Part shown: piece after piece, positions 55,434-64,000 of the stretch
How the letters are laid out: every line of letters begins with the position of its first letter
How positions within the stretch are numbered: position 1 is the first letter of the stretch
Source: Thermobaculum terrenum ATCC BAA-798
Lineage (GTDB): Bacteria; Chloroflexota; Chloroflexia; Thermobaculales; Thermobaculaceae
Assembly (NCBI RefSeq): GCF_000025005.1
Contig: NC_013525.1
Location: 1,065,501-1,129,500, forward strand
Direction: 5' to 3'
Length of the DNA stretch: 64,000 nucleotides
Position numbers and translations under genes: made by a program
The notes under the pieces: model-generated
What the model was told of the DNA's origin: nothing
The model's input: the letters and a program-made list of their open reading frames with translations, nothing else
Databases searched by the model: none

Positions 55434-57520
55434 TGATGTCCTGAGTTTTGCATCTCCCTATATGCCTTGGCTTCCTGCACTATTTGATCGGTTAGATGTG
55501 GAGGCACCTCCTCATAATGCGAGAATTCCATTGTGAAGGTTCCTCTTCCCTGTGTTATCGATCTTAACTGGCTGCTATATTTCTGCATCTCAGCCAGAGG
55601 TGCTTGAGCTCTAATTACGGTGAACCCAGCACCTGAGGGGTCCATTCCCTCTACCCTTGCACGGCGGCTGTTGAGATCGCTCATCACGTCTCCTACAAAT
55701 TGGTCCGGTACGTATATGGATACTTCCATAATAGGTTCCAGTAGGACCGGCTTAGCCTCGCTCATCCCTCTCTTGAATGCCTGCGATGCTGCCAGCTTGA
55801 AGGCCATTTCTGAAGAATCCACTGAGTGATAGCTACCATCGGTCAGGGTAACCTTCACGTTAACCACAGGATAACCAGCTACGGTTCCTTCCTGCATGGC
55901 CTCTTGTACACCCTTTTCCACTGCAGGGAAGTATTGCTTAGGAACCGCACCACCTACTACTGTGGATTGAAACTCAAATTCTGAGTTCGGATTAGGTTCG
56001 ATCTGAAGTATAACGTGACCGTACTGCCCATGCCCTCCGGTCTGCTTCTTATGCTTGTATTCAGCTCTAGCTGAAGCTGTGATAGTCTCCCTATAAGGGA
56101 CCCTTGGTATACCTATCTCGACTTCTACGCCGAACTTACGCTTCATTCTTTCCGCCATCAACTCTATATGGGATTCTCCCATACCGCTTACTAGAGTCTC
56201 TCCTGTTTGGGGATCCCTGCTGACATGAAGCGTAGGATCTTCCTCAAGCATTCTCTGCAGTGCACTGCCCATCTTATCGAGATCAGCCTTAGTCTTAGGT
56301 CTGATAGAAGCAGTATAAATTGGGTGTGGGAATTCTATCTTGGGAAGCTGTATTGGCTTGGACTGGCTAGTTAGCGTGTCACCAGTTAGGGTCTCTGCTA
56401 GCTTCGCAACCGCCCCTATATCTCCAGCTTCTATCCTATCTGTAGGCTTCTGTTCCTTACCTCTTACGAAGAACAGCTGACCTATACGCTCTTCTTTACC
56501 CGTTCTTGGGTTAAACACATGTGTATCGCTTTTAATAGTGCCGCTATAGACTCTGAAGTAGCTAAGTTTACCTACAAATGGATCTGCTATAGTCTTGAAG
56601 ACGAGTGCCGCTAGTTCTCCTGAAGATTGTGGTTGTAGGTTTATCTCTTTGCCATCCTGTAATACCTTACAAGATCTTGTATCTGGAGATGGTAGGAAAT
56701 CGACAACGAAGTCAAGTATCTGACTAGCTCCGATTACGTGAAGGGCTGATACTGGAACTATTGGGAATATTGAACATGATAGTATTCCAGCCTTCAAACC
56801 ATTCGTAATCTCGTCTGCTGACAGCGGTTCTCCTTCAAGGTACTTGGTCGTAAGATCATCGCTGGTTTCAGCTATTCTTTCTATTAGGTCATCCTTATAC
56901 CTTTCGAAGCTCTCCCTTACTTCCGGTGGTATATCTACCTCTTGGAACTCAGCGGTGTCGATCTTATAAATATATGCTTTTTCTGTAAGAATACTAGCTA
57001 TACCTCTGAAATCCTGCTCTCTACCTATAGGCACGAACAGGGGGGTGGCAGCTGATCCCCACTGACTTCTAGTCTGTTCGACTACCTGATCAAAGTCACT
57101 GTTCTCGCGGTCCATTTTATTGACTACAATGACTCTTGGCAGTCCCAGAGAGGATGCTGCAGACCACATGAGATCACTGCCCACCTCTATACCAGTATGT
57201 GCGTCTACTAGTATCAATGCTGTGTCAGCGACTCTTAGGCCACATTGCATGTCACCTATGAATTCCGAATAGCCAGGTGTATCTATCAAGTTGATTTTGT
57301 GATCCTGGTATTCTATTGGTACTAGCGACAAACTGATCGAAGAATGCCTCTTGATCTCATCCGGATCATAGTCGCTTATAGTATTACCTTCAAGAACTCT
57401 TCCAAGCCTCTTGGAGTTGCCACTGGCAAATAGCAGAGCTTCTGCGAGAGAGGTTTTACCCGTGCCTCCATGTGAGAATAGCCCTATGTTTCTGATTCTA
57501 CTTGTAGGATAAGCTCTCAC
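55430..57520 (-). CDS. Elongation-factor-G-like GTPase (FusA2 type)
   Basis: A 696-residue translational GTPase with all EF-G domains. The P loop reads S-H-G-G-T-G-K-T-S-L, the form found in the EF-G-like (FusA2) subgroup rather than A-H-I-D-A-G-K-T-T of canonical EF-G. G3 is D-T-P-G-Y, G4 N-K-M-D. The C-terminal domains have G-x-G-E-S-H-I-E-L-x-A-E. It may act in ribosome recycling or stress translation; the main fusA is presumably elsewhere. It starts at GTG after AAGGAGG. Confidence 0.92.
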   Translation of the reverse strand: MRAYPTSRIRNIGLFSHGGTGKTSLAEALLFASGNSKRLGRVLEGNTISDYDPDEIKRHSSISLSLVPIEYQDHKINLIDTPGYSEFIGDMQCGLRVADTALILVDAHTGIEVGSDLMWSAASSLGLPRVIVVNKMDRENSDFDQVVEQTRSQWGSAATPLFVPIGREQDFRGIASILTEKAYIYKIDTAEFQEVDIPPEVRESFERYKDDLIERIAETSDDLTTKYLEGEPLSADEITNGLKAGILSCSIFPIVPVSALHVIGASQILDFVVDFLPSPDTRSCKVLQDGKEINLQPQSSGELAALVFKTIADPFVGKLSYFRVYSGTIKSDTHVFNPRTGKEERIGQLFFVRGKEQKPTDRIEAGDIGAVAKLAETLTGDTLTSQSKPIQLPKIEFPHPIYTASIRPKTKADLDKMGSALQRMLEEDPTLHVSRDPQTGETLVSGMGESHIELMAERMKRKFGVEVEIGIPRVPYRETITASARAEYKHKKQTGGHGQYGHVILQIEPNPNSEFEFQSTVVGGAVPKQYFPAVEKGVQEAMQEGTVAGYPVVNVKVTLTDGSYHSVDSSEMAFKLAASQAFKRGMSEAKPVLLEPIMEVSIYVPDQFVGDVMSDLNSRRARVEGMDPSGAGFTVIRAQAPLAEMQKYSSQLRSITQGRGTFTMEFSHYEEVPPHLTDQIVQEAKAYREMQNSGHH

Positions 57521-57657
57521 ACTCTCCTCCTTCCTGCTCTACGACCTTTTGTTGATGAGGATTATATAACGACTTTGAATATAGGTCGAATAATGGGGTT
57601 TCTAATATAATTTGAACCGATTCCTAGATTTAGTAAAGTATTAGGATTACCGCAAGA

Positions 57658-58002
57658 GTGAAAGTTATAGTTGCTAGAAACGGTCGTCCATTATGTGTTG
57701 ATTGCTCTGTAGCGGGTAATTTCTTCTCGCGCTTTGTAGGGCTAATGGGGAAGAAGAGTTTACCCGAGGGTATGGGTTTGATGATTATGCCATGCAATAG
57801 CATTCACTGTTTCTTTATGCGATTTCCGATAGATGCGCTGTTCCTAGATGAGGATAATCGTGTGCTGCGAATGTATAGTGAGCTCAAACCTTGGCGTGTA
57901 ACCGGTATAGTCAAGAATGCTAGGAAGGTAATTGAACTACCTGCAGGTACTCTGGCGCGTAATGATGTTAGGGTGGGGGATGTAATTGTTTTCCAGGATT
58001 GA
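57658..58002 (+). CDS. DUF192 family protein
   Basis: A 114-residue small conserved protein starting at GTG. Features: F-V-G-L-M-G-K-K-S-L-P-E-G-x-G-L, then C-N-S-I-H-x-F-F-M-R-F-P-I-D-x-L-F-L-D, and V-I-E-L-P-A-G-T in the last third, all diagnostic for DUF192. No signal peptide is seen. Function is unknown. Its 3' end overlaps comF by 17 bases, so the two are probably co-expressed. Confidence 0.88.
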   Translation: MKVIVARNGRPLCVDCSVAGNFFSRFVGLMGKKSLPEGMGLMIMPCNSIHCFFMRFPIDALFLDEDNRVLRMYSELKPWRVTGIVKNARKVIELPAGTLARNDVRVGDVIVFQD

Positions 58003-58651
58003 TGATTACCTGGACAAGTTATGGGATATTCTTTATCCTAAGCGCTGCGTGCGTTGTGCATCATCTGGCAGTTGGGTTTGTGCCAGTTGCCTAGCTAGTT
58101 GTGTCCGTGTGGACTCATTGACTATTGGGGCTGTTCCTAATCTAACTGCAACCTATGCTGTCTATGCATACACCGATACCATTCGAGAGCTGGTGCATGA
58201 ATTTAAGTACAGAGGAGTGTTCTCTATCGGTAAATGGATGGCGCAGCAGATTGCTCCGCTTGTTCCCCAAGATAGCTACAGTGTTATCGTACCAGTGCCG
58301 ATGCATCGTAAGAGAAGGCGCTATAGGGGATACAACCAATCCGAGGTTATAGGTAGGTACTTATCTAACTTTACGAGTATACCTATGAAAGGTGTGCTAA
58401 GCAGGACTAGGATTACTAGCCCTCAATATATGCTCAATGGAGAGGAGCGTTGGCGCAACGTTCAAGGTGCATTTGTGGCCGATATGAAGTTGTCCGGAGA
58501 TTTGGTGTTACTAGTTGATGATGTGCTAACTACTGGAGCGACTTTGAGTGAGTGTGCCAAGGTCTTATTAGAATCTGGAGCTAAAGATGTTCATGGGGTA
58601 GTGTTTGCCCGTGCTTTACTTGAAAGCTCCAGCGCGGACATAACCCGCTAA
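57986..58651 (+). CDS. comF: ComF family phosphoribosyltransferase-like protein
   Basis: A 221-residue protein starting at TTG after GGGTGGGGGA. An N-terminal zinc site CVRC...CASC (about 14-34) is followed by a PRPP-binding type I phosphoribosyltransferase fold: P-V-P-M-H-R-K-R-R-R-Y-R-G-Y-N-Q (about 95-112) and L-V-D-D-V-L-T-T-G-A-T (about 172-182). ComF takes part in DNA uptake in competent Gram-positives. No other competence genes are in the window. Its 3' end overlaps the convergent gene by 36 bases. Confidence 0.92.
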   Translation: MFSRIDDYLDKLWDILYPKRCVRCASSGSWVCASCLASCVRVDSLTIGAVPNLTATYAVYAYTDTIRELVHEFKYRGVFSIGKWMAQQIAPLVPQDSYSVIVPVPMHRKRRRYRGYNQSEVIGRYLSNFTSIPMKGVLSRTRITSPQYMLNGEERWRNVQGAFVADMKLSGDLVLLVDDVLTTGATLSECAKVLLESGAKDVHGVVFARALLESSSADITR

Positions 58652-58984
58652 CTCTGCATCAAGCACCCAGATACTAGCACCTCCCCTTTGGATTTTCACA
58701 CTTTGAGGTACATACCACTCGCTAACCTGTACTCCCAGGTTGGGCTCTTTTATCTCAGTTCTTTCACTAGCATGATCCGCTATGATTTTGATTACCTTGT
58801 CCACAGCTTCTGAGCTGCAGAGTGTTAGAATAGTGGCATTTCCCCTTCTCAAGAAGCCGCCTGAACTACTTATGAGGAGCGATGCGTACCCATCTCTGTG
58901 AAGTGCATTGAGCACATTTTCCCCATCATCCTTTTGGACTACTGTGATTACGAGTTTTTGATTTTTAGGATTATTTGCTGTCAC
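58616..58984 (-). CDS. darA: Cyclic-di-AMP receptor DarA/PstA-like protein
   Basis: A 122-residue PII-like protein (PF06153-type). Motifs: K-L-V-I-T-V-V-Q-K-D-D near residue 10, L-x-x-x-G-Y-A-S-L-L-I-S-S-S-G-G-F-L-R-R-G-N (about 29-49) and D-K-V-I-K-I-I. In Firmicutes this receptor binds the second messenger c-di-AMP as a trimer. The partners are unknown. It starts at GTG with AGGAGA nine bases ahead, and overlaps the upstream recombinase-like gene by 14 bases. Confidence 0.92.
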   Translation of the reverse strand: MTANNPKNQKLVITVVQKDDGENVLNALHRDGYASLLISSSGGFLRRGNATILTLCSSEAVDKVIKIIADHASERTEIKEPNLGVQVSEWYVPQSVKIQRGGASIWVLDAELAGYVRAGAFK

Positions 58985-59945
58985 TTGAGGTATCTCCTAC
59001 TTCTCCCATGGGATTTGCCAGACGGATGTATCTGCGTACGCTATCCCTGTTTCTGGGGTCATCAGCCAATCCCAGTATCGCTAGCAGCTCTTCCTCGGTC
59101 TTGCCGCTCTTTGCTTGCCCAACGCCAAACGTGTCTCTAAGCAGCTGAGGTGTTACCTGCTTATCTATCTCGGCTATCTTTGCAATCCTATGGAGTATGG
59201 CGTTCACTGATTGAGGTATTATAGGGAATAGAGTATCACTTTCAATAGTATCCCTATATTGAATATAGGTTTCAGAGAATTCTTTATCAGCTTTTAGTAC
59301 TCTGTCTTTGTGTCTCCAACGGGGATCGCCATAGTTGATATATATAATTGGTTCTGATGGATCGGACACATCCACATGTTGTTTCTTGAGTGCTAATAAC
59401 TCAGTCCTGGTTAGTCCTAGTTTCAGCATCAGGTACACCATTAGAAAGTACTTATCACCTAAATTTCTGGCAGTAGCTAAAAGGCGTTTTTGCTCTTCCG
59501 GAAAGAGTGGTACTGGAGTCTTCAGATTAACTCTCTCGGGATAGAAAGGTGTTGTCGGATCATTTATCTGTAGTCTGAGATCATGTATAAGATACGCATA
59601 GAATTCTCTAAGAGATGTTAGTCTCCTTTTCCTAGTGCTCTTTTTATGTGCTGAGCTTAGGTATGCGCCTATGTCCTTTTCGTTTATCTGCCTAAGCGTC
59701 TTGTTGCCTATGGTATCTATTAGGACTGCCAGATCATTGGTGTATGCGTATACCGTATTTTTGGGATGTCCACTAGACTCAAGATGTACTTTGAACCAGA
59801 ACCGAGCAGTCTGAAGGTCACTTTCTGGGGTTATAGATCTCTTATCTAATTTATTCCTGCGTTGTTTGTGCCCCAACCCAGGAATTTCGATATCAAATAG
59901 GGACAGCTGCACGGGCAACGATTCTTGCTGTCCTTGATTACTCAT
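58971..59945 (-). CDS. Tyrosine-recombinase-like protein with altered catalytic residues
   Basis: A 324-residue protein with SAM-like N-terminal core-binding domain (about 40-130) and a C-terminal catalytic fold (about 150-310). The C-terminal pattern matches XerC/D-type recombinases: L-G-L-T-R-T-E-L-L-A-L (normal GLR.SEL), T-P-Q-L-L-R-D-T-F (normal TPHxLRHTF) and L-G-L-A...R-R-Y (normal LGH...Y). Arg II and the Tyr are present, but the His of the HxxR motif is Gln, the His/Trp of LGH is Leu, and Arg I is shifted by one. Activity is doubtful. It overlaps the darA-like gene. Confidence 0.78.
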   Translation of the reverse strand: MSNQGQQESLPVQLSLFDIEIPGLGHKQRRNKLDKRSITPESDLQTARFWFKVHLESSGHPKNTVYAYTNDLAVLIDTIGNKTLRQINEKDIGAYLSSAHKKSTRKRRLTSLREFYAYLIHDLRLQINDPTTPFYPERVNLKTPVPLFPEEQKRLLATARNLGDKYFLMVYLMLKLGLTRTELLALKKQHVDVSDPSEPIIYINYGDPRWRHKDRVLKADKEFSETYIQYRDTIESDTLFPIIPQSVNAILHRIAKIAEIDKQVTPQLLRDTFGVGQAKSGKTEEELLAILGLADDPRNRDSVRRYIRLANPMGEVGDTSSDSK

Positions 59946-59969
59946 ACTTCCATCCTACTAACTCAGTTG

Positions 59970-60122
59970 CTATGATACAGGCACCTCAACAGTTTCATCT
60001 TCTAGTTGTGCCTCGTTTCGCCTGAGCTCTATTTCCCAAGAGAGTATGAGACCTGCCAAAGCGAGTAGAGCAGCTACGGTTATTCCACCTATTACAGCCA
60101 GGATGTTAACTATCAGCCTCAT
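59970..60122 (-). CDS. Small single-helix membrane protein (50 residues)
   Basis: The start is set at ATG 60122, six bases after GGAGGG; an open frame upstream has no further ribosome site. The helix spans about residues 3-27 (IVNILAVIGGITVAALLALAG), followed by an acidic C-terminal tail. No family recognised. It lies 24 bases upstream of the recombinase-like gene and shares its strand, so it may be translated from the same transcript. Confidence 0.6.
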   Translation of the reverse strand: MRLIVNILAVIGGITVAALLALAGLILSWEIELRRNEAQLEDETVEVPVS

Positions 60123-60232
60123 TCTCAACCCTCCGTTGATATTTTCTGAGCGTATTATACTCATAAGGACATTAGATATACAGCATGCTATTGCAGGTTC
60201 TGGGCTCGATATTAGGTGTGCCTTCTGTAGGG

Positions 60233-60262
60233 TTGACAAGAACCCGACTGCTAGCTTATACT
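60233..60262 (+). promoter_or_regulatory. Promoter of initiator tRNA
   Basis: TTGACA (60233-60238) and TATACT (60257-60262) with an 18-base spacer, 11 bases before the tRNA 5' end. Identical hexamers and spacing occur before tRNA-Ala. Confidence 0.8.
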
Positions 60263-60273
60263 ACTAGTGTCGA

Positions 60274-60348
60274 CGCGGGATGGAGCAGCGGCAGCTCGTC
60301 GGGCTCATAACCCGAAGGTCGTGGGTTCGAATCCCACTCCCGCAACCA
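60274..60348 (+). tRNA. Initiator tRNA-fMet (anticodon CAT)
   Basis: A 75-base cloverleaf with encoded CCA. The acceptor stem has the unpaired C1-A72 ends, and the anticodon stem has three G-C pairs TCGGG/CCCGA around loop CTCATAA; both are hallmarks of the bacterial initiator. It is terminated by the hairpin that follows directly. Confidence 0.97.
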
Positions 60349-60375
60349 GTGGGGCCGAAAGGCCCCACCTTTTTG
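60349..60375 (+). terminator. Intrinsic terminator after initiator tRNA
   Basis: GTGGGGCC-GAAA-GGCCCCAC then CTTTTTG: an eight-bp GC-rich stem with a tetraloop and T run, directly after the CCA end. Confidence 0.95.
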
Positions 60376-60386
60376 TCTAGGTGAGA

Positions 60387-60461
60387 GGCGAGGTAGCTCA
60401 GCGGTAGAGCAGGGGACTCATAAGCCCTTGGTCGTGAGTTCGAATCTCACCCTCGCCACCA
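60387..60461 (+). tRNA. CAT-anticodon tRNA, Met elongator or Ile2
   Basis: A 75-base cloverleaf with encoded CCA: acceptor GGCGAGG/CCTCGCC, D stem GCTC/GAGC, anticodon loop CTCATAA, T arm GTGAG-TTCGAAT-CTCAC. The anticodon stem GGGGA/GCCCT has a G-U and an A-G mismatch next to the loop. CAT is read as Met by elongator tRNA, or as ATA (Ile) if C34 is modified to lysidine by TilS, which is encoded just downstream. Motifs alone do not settle which. Confidence 0.93.
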
Positions 60462-60494
60462 ATTCTTGATAGATCTCTATCTGGTATTCTACTT

Positions 60495-61916
60495 GTGACT
60501 GGTCTTAATTCCTCCACTCCAGACTCCTTCCTGCATAATTTCCTGTCATCTAGCAAAGAACAGCTGGAATACATTAGAGGACATAATTTGATCCTCGGTT
60601 TAAGTGGTGGGGCTGATTCGATAGCTCTCTTCCATGTTCTTTATGAGCTTCGAAGCATTTTAGGGATAAATATCTCAGTAGCACACTTTGATCATAGGCT
60701 CAGGCCCGAAAGCTCAGATCAGGCGAGTCAGCTAGCAAAGTATATAGAGCAATTTGACGTGAATTTCTATCTGGGTAGTGCCGATGTAGCTGGAGCTGCA
60801 TTGCAGGCTAAGGCTTCTATAGAGGATACAGCCCGTAAGTATAGGTACGACTTCTTGGCAGCTTGTGCTAGGAAGGAAAATGCTCTGGTTTGTGTTGCCC
60901 ATAACCAACAGGATCAAGCTGAGACTTTTTTGCTCAATCTAGCTAGGGGGACTGGTTTAGATGGACTTTGCGGCATGTTACCTATAGATAGGGTACCTGG
61001 TAATCCTGATGTAGAACTTGTCAGACCTTTCTTAGGTATTGCTCATGAAGACATTAGAAACTACTGCAGGTTAAATTCCCTCCCAGTTATAGAAGACCCC
61101 AGTAACTTATCATTAGATTTCACAAGAAATAAGATTAGACACCTTGTTTTGCCAGCCTTGAAGCAGGCAAATCAGGAGGTGGTTAAGCATATAGCTCTTA
61201 CGACCAGTATCCTTCAGCAGGAGAAGCGCCTTCTTGATAGCCGTGCCCTGGATTTTCTAGCTCAACATTCTATCATTAGACATAATTTTATTTCTGTTGA
61301 GCTTGTAGCAGTGATGAACAGCCCCAGGTCTTTGATCATTCGTGCTCTCAAGATGGCGTTATCTCAAGCCTTTGGATCTGACGAGGGTTTTGGTGCAAGG
61401 CATCTAGAAGCCCTTTACCTCTTGGCCAGGAGTAAATCTGGGAATAGTATCGACCTGCCAGGGGGTATAAGGGCAATTAAGGCCCCGCAGGCGTTAATAG
61501 TCTGGGCAGGAATATTACCCATGGATGCAATCTACTCACTTCCCTTGATGGAGGACGATGGCACACTGTCTCCAAACTGGGATTGGGAGGTAACTCCATC
61601 CGCAGCATTGGTTCAACCGCATGCCTTGCCTGGAAATAACCTTCACGAGCATGTTGTTTGTGATATTAACAAGATAAGGCTAAGGCCAGCCAGAAGAAGC
61701 GATAAGTTTATTCCCCTTGGCATGAAATTTGAAAAGACTGTGGATGAGTTCCTACTTGATCGCAAAGTGCCTTATTTTATTAGAGAGCATGTACCCGTTA
61801 TAGAGCAGGATGGAGAGATCATATGGTTGGTAGGCTGGAGGATAGATGATCGACATAAGATCTTGTATAATTATGAACCCTATGTTTGCATTAGATTTTA
61901 CAGAAAGGGCAATTAA
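60495..61916 (+). CDS. tilS: tRNA(Ile)-lysidine synthase
   Basis: A 473-residue N-type ATP pyrophosphatase that changes C34 of tRNA-Ile2 (CAT) to lysidine so it reads ATA. The P-loop is L-S-G-G-A-D-S (about 35-41), followed by H-F-D-H-R-L-R, H-N-Q-Q-D-Q-A-E-T, and E-D-P-S-N in the middle; a C-terminal TilS domain (about 390-470) has R-P-A-R-R-S-D-K-F. It starts at GTG with no clear ribosome site. It follows the CAT tRNA by 33 bases. Confidence 0.95.
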   Translation: MTGLNSSTPDSFLHNFLSSSKEQLEYIRGHNLILGLSGGADSIALFHVLYELRSILGINISVAHFDHRLRPESSDQASQLAKYIEQFDVNFYLGSADVAGAALQAKASIEDTARKYRYDFLAACARKENALVCVAHNQQDQAETFLLNLARGTGLDGLCGMLPIDRVPGNPDVELVRPFLGIAHEDIRNYCRLNSLPVIEDPSNLSLDFTRNKIRHLVLPALKQANQEVVKHIALTTSILQQEKRLLDSRALDFLAQHSIIRHNFISVELVAVMNSPRSLIIRALKMALSQAFGSDEGFGARHLEALYLLARSKSGNSIDLPGGIRAIKAPQALIVWAGILPMDAIYSLPLMEDDGTLSPNWDWEVTPSAALVQPHALPGNNLHEHVVCDINKIRLRPARRSDKFIPLGMKFEKTVDEFLLDRKVPYFIREHVPVIEQDGEIIWLVGWRIDDRHKILYNYEPYVCIRFYRKGN

Positions 61917-61970
61917 ATGTAGCACTTCTAGCAAGAGTAAACCCCTAGTATTTTTATTCTGTAAAGTAAA

Positions 61971-61999
61971 TTGACTGGTCTCTCGTGCGTCGCTATAAT
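61971..61999 (+). promoter_or_regulatory. Strong sigma-70 promoter for ftsH
   Basis: TTGACT (61971-61976) and a perfect TATAAT (61994-61999) with the ideal 17-base spacer, 81 bases upstream of the ftsH ATG. Confidence 0.9.
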
Positions 62000-62080
62000 C
62001 GCTTGAGGGACCGGCTTCTAAGCCATAGAACCCTTAGAAATAAATATTTGGAAGGAATATGAATATTGCCGGAGGCCCCT

Positions 62081-64000
62081 ATGAACGATAGAAAGCTTTG
62101 GCGCAACAGCCTAGTATGGCTGGTTGCGGCAGTAGTTCTTCTCACTGTATGGATGACTCTATTCTCGAATCGTCAATCCCGTATTCCTGAAGTACCAATT
62201 ACTGAAGTTATTCAGGATGCCAAGGCAGGTAAGATAGAGTCTATCCAAGGCCAAGTGGATAGTAGCGATATCGTCGTCAGATACAATGATGGCGAGATAA
62301 AGAGGTCTCGTACCCAGATACCTATTCAGGAAGCTTTGGATAGGAGCGGTGTTGACGAGTCTAACATCAAGATAGATATTAAACCCGCTTCTTCTTGGAG
62401 CAACTGGTTAGGTGTACTTAGTTTTATATTGCCAACCCTGTTCCTTATCGGAGTCTTCCTCTTCTTTATGAGGCAGGCTCAGGGAACAAATAATCAGGCG
62501 CTCTCGTTTGGTAAGAGTCGTGCAAGGCTTTTCAATGGCAATAAGCCTACAGTGAAATTTGATGATGTGGCGGGAGTGCAAGAAGCTAAGGAAGAGCTAG
62601 CTGAGATCGTAGAGTTCCTTAAGTATCCAGAAAAGTTTGCGGCTCTCGGTGCAAGGATACCGAGAGGAGTGCTTTTGGTGGGTCCACCTGGTACTGGAAA
62701 GACTCTACTAAGTCGGGCTGTTGCTGGGGAAGCTGGAGTACCTTTCTTCAGCATATCAGGCTCGGAATTCGTAGAGATGTTTGTCGGTGTTGGCGCCTCA
62801 AGAGTGAGGGACCTTTTCGATCAGGCAAAGAGGAATGCTCCGTGTATTGTGTTCATCGATGAGATCGACGCTGTAGGTCGGCAAAGAGGGGCTGGTCTAG
62901 GTGGTAGTCACGATGAGCGTGAGCAGACGCTCAACCAAATATTGGTTGAGATGGACGGCTTTGATACCAACACCAATGTCATAGTTATAGCTGCGACTAA
63001 CCGTCCAGATGTGCTTGATCCAGCCCTCCTTAGACCTGGCAGATTTGATCGTCAGGTTGTGCTTGATCGCCCTGATATAAGGGGTAGAGAGGCTATACTT
63101 AGAGTTCATACCAGGGGCAAACCTATAGACAAAGACGTATCCCTGCATGCTTTGGCTAAGCAAACTACGGGCTTCTCTGGTGCCGATCTCGAGAACACCG
63201 TAAATGAAGCAGCAATTCTAGCTGCTAGGAGAAATCACAAGGTCATAACACGGCAAGACTTTGAAGACGCCATAGATAGAGTAGTTGCTGGACCCGAACG
63301 CAAGAGTAGGATAATTACTGAGCGTGAAAAGTGGGTTACGGCCTACCACGAGGCGGGTCATGCTTTGGTAGCCCGAATGCTTCCCAATATGGATCCGGTG
63401 CACAAAATAACCATCGTAGCGCGAGGTATGGCCGGGGGCTATACCAGAGTGCTACCCACTGAAGACCGACATCTTATGACTAAGAGCCAATTCGAGGATA
63501 CTCTCGCTTTTGCGATGGGAGGTAGAGTAGCTGAGGAACTGATATTCCACGAGATCAGCACAGGTGCCGAGAATGATATTCAGCAGGCTACTAACATAGC
63601 TCGCAAGATGGTTACTGAGTATGGAATGAGTGAGAAGTTGGGTCCTGTAGCCTTGGGGCACAAGGAAGAGCTTATCTTCCTCGGTAGGGAGATAAGCGAG
63701 CAACGTAACTATAGTGATGAGATAGCACTGCAGATAGACCAGGAAATACGTAAGCTTATTGATAATGCCTATCAGAGAGCTAAGCAGATACTAACTGAGA
63801 ACATGGACAAGCTCATCGCGCTTGCTTCCTTGCTCGTGGAGAAGGAGACTCTGGATAACGAAGATATGGAGTCTCTGTTCGATACTCCAAGACCTCAGCC
63901 TAAGGTAGTGCCAATACCCCAGCTGGGCGGCAAGACTAAGGAAGTTAAGCCTCAGGAAGATGATAAGCTGAAGGGATTGCCGGACCTATCTGGAGGATTA
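62081..64000 (+). CDS. ftsH: ATP-dependent zinc metalloprotease FtsH (3' end cut by window)
   Basis: An open frame of 640 codons runs to the edge of the window with no stop, so the protein is at least 640 residues and near complete. ATG 62081 lies five bases after GGAGG. Two membrane helices (about 12-30 and 112-135) flank an external domain; then the AAA module (Walker A G-P-P-G-T-G-K-T, Walker B I-V-F-I-D-E-I-D, second region of homology N-R-P-D...R-P-G-R-F-D-R) and the zinc protease site H-E-A-G-H. FtsH degrades damaged membrane and regulatory proteins. Confidence 0.98.
   Translation, partial: MNDRKLWRNSLVWLVAAVVLLTVWMTLFSNRQSRIPEVPITEVIQDAKAGKIESIQGQVDSSDIVVRYNDGEIKRSRTQIPIQEALDRSGVDESNIKIDIKPASSWSNWLGVLSFILPTLFLIGVFLFFMRQAQGTNNQALSFGKSRARLFNGNKPTVKFDDVAGVQEAKEELAEIVEFLKYPEKFAALGARIPRGVLLVGPPGTGKTLLSRAVAGEAGVPFFSISGSEFVEMFVGVGASRVRDLFDQAKRNAPCIVFIDEIDAVGRQRGAGLGGSHDEREQTLNQILVEMDGFDTNTNVIVIAATNRPDVLDPALLRPGRFDRQVVLDRPDIRGREAILRVHTRGKPIDKDVSLHALAKQTTGFSGADLENTVNEAAILAARRNHKVITRQDFEDAIDRVVAGPERKSRIITEREKWVTAYHEAGHALVARMLPNMDPVHKITIVARGMAGGYTRVLPTEDRHLMTKSQFEDTLAFAMGGRVAEELIFHEISTGAENDIQQATNIARKMVTEYGMSEKLGPVALGHKEELIFLGREISEQRNYSDEIALQIDQEIRKLIDNAYQRAKQILTENMDKLIALASLLVEKETLDNEDMESLFDTPRPQPKVVPIPQLGGKTKEVKPQEDDKLKGLPDLSGGL

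Overview
The window is a gene-dense stretch of bacterial chromosome with moderate GC and no mobile elements. It mixes core housekeeping genes (relA/spoT, lexA, uvrA, leuS, the pur operon, recJ, mnmA, folC, tilS, ftsH) with a complete-looking Tad/Flp pilus operon and an envelope lipid-carrier/glycan region. Three features suggest a monoderm member of the Chloroflexota: the Tad pilus locus has no secretin, the LexA box is of the GAAC-N4-GTTC (Bacillus-like) type, and Rex, a TIGR03663-type membrane protein and a W-P-D/GCP small protein occur together. A Thermobaculum-like organism is my best guess; this is inference and no database was searched. Non-ATG starts (GTG, TTG) with good ribosome binding sites are common.

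Layout. 1-3482: 3' part of a (p)ppGpp synthetase/hydrolase, a lysophospholipid-acyltransferase-like protein, a J-domain protein and a DUF4126 membrane protein. 3543-12379: SOS and repair block, with lexA and a DnaQ-DinG helicase divergent around one LexA box, then a Ser/Thr kinase, a BON protein, a small conserved protein and uvrA. 12376-16983: lipid-carrier sugar-phosphate transferase, tRNA-Ala(CGC), leuS and tatD. 17091-22437: purB-purC-purS-purQ-purL as a tightly overlapping operon. 22434-34318: an orphan OmpR-type regulator, then (all on the minus strand, reading downwards from 32751) two Flp pilins, two TadE proteins, a TadG protein, CpaB, CpaE/TadZ, TadA, TadB and a von Willebrand A-TadC fusion; a polytopic membrane protein lies upstream.

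34520-39266: a stand-alone DnaB-C/KaiC-like ATPase with two histidine kinases and a lone receiver. 39267-39697 is the only gene-free gap over 300 bases and holds a long imperfect inverted repeat. 39698-43668: recJ, mnmA and three small membrane-associated proteins, one (58 residues) unusually short. 43757-49408: two multi-pass GT-C-like proteins, an AglD/MprF-type integral membrane protein and uppP, probably an envelope glycan/lipid-carrier group. 49440-57520: rex, folC, a glycosyltransferase, a PP2C-like/beta-propeller membrane protein, a HAD phosphatase and an EF-G-like GTPase. 57658-61916: DUF192 protein, comF, a DarA-type c-di-AMP receptor, a tyrosine-recombinase-like protein with altered catalytic residues, initiator tRNA, a second CAT tRNA and tilS. 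62081-end: ftsH, cut by the window edge.

The most unusual points are: (1) repeated tail-to-tail sharing of stop codons in palindromic TTAA, CTAA or CTAG at convergent junctions, with one junction apparently pulled apart by a 12-bp tandem duplication; (2) the vWA-TadC fusion in a reduced Tad system; (3) a perfect 16-bp hairpin between the two pilin genes; (4) a PP2C-like domain lacking its metal ligands, joined to a transmembrane helix and a propeller; (5) a DnaB-C-like ATPase placed in a signalling cluster; and (6) the inverted-repeat element at 39432-39508.
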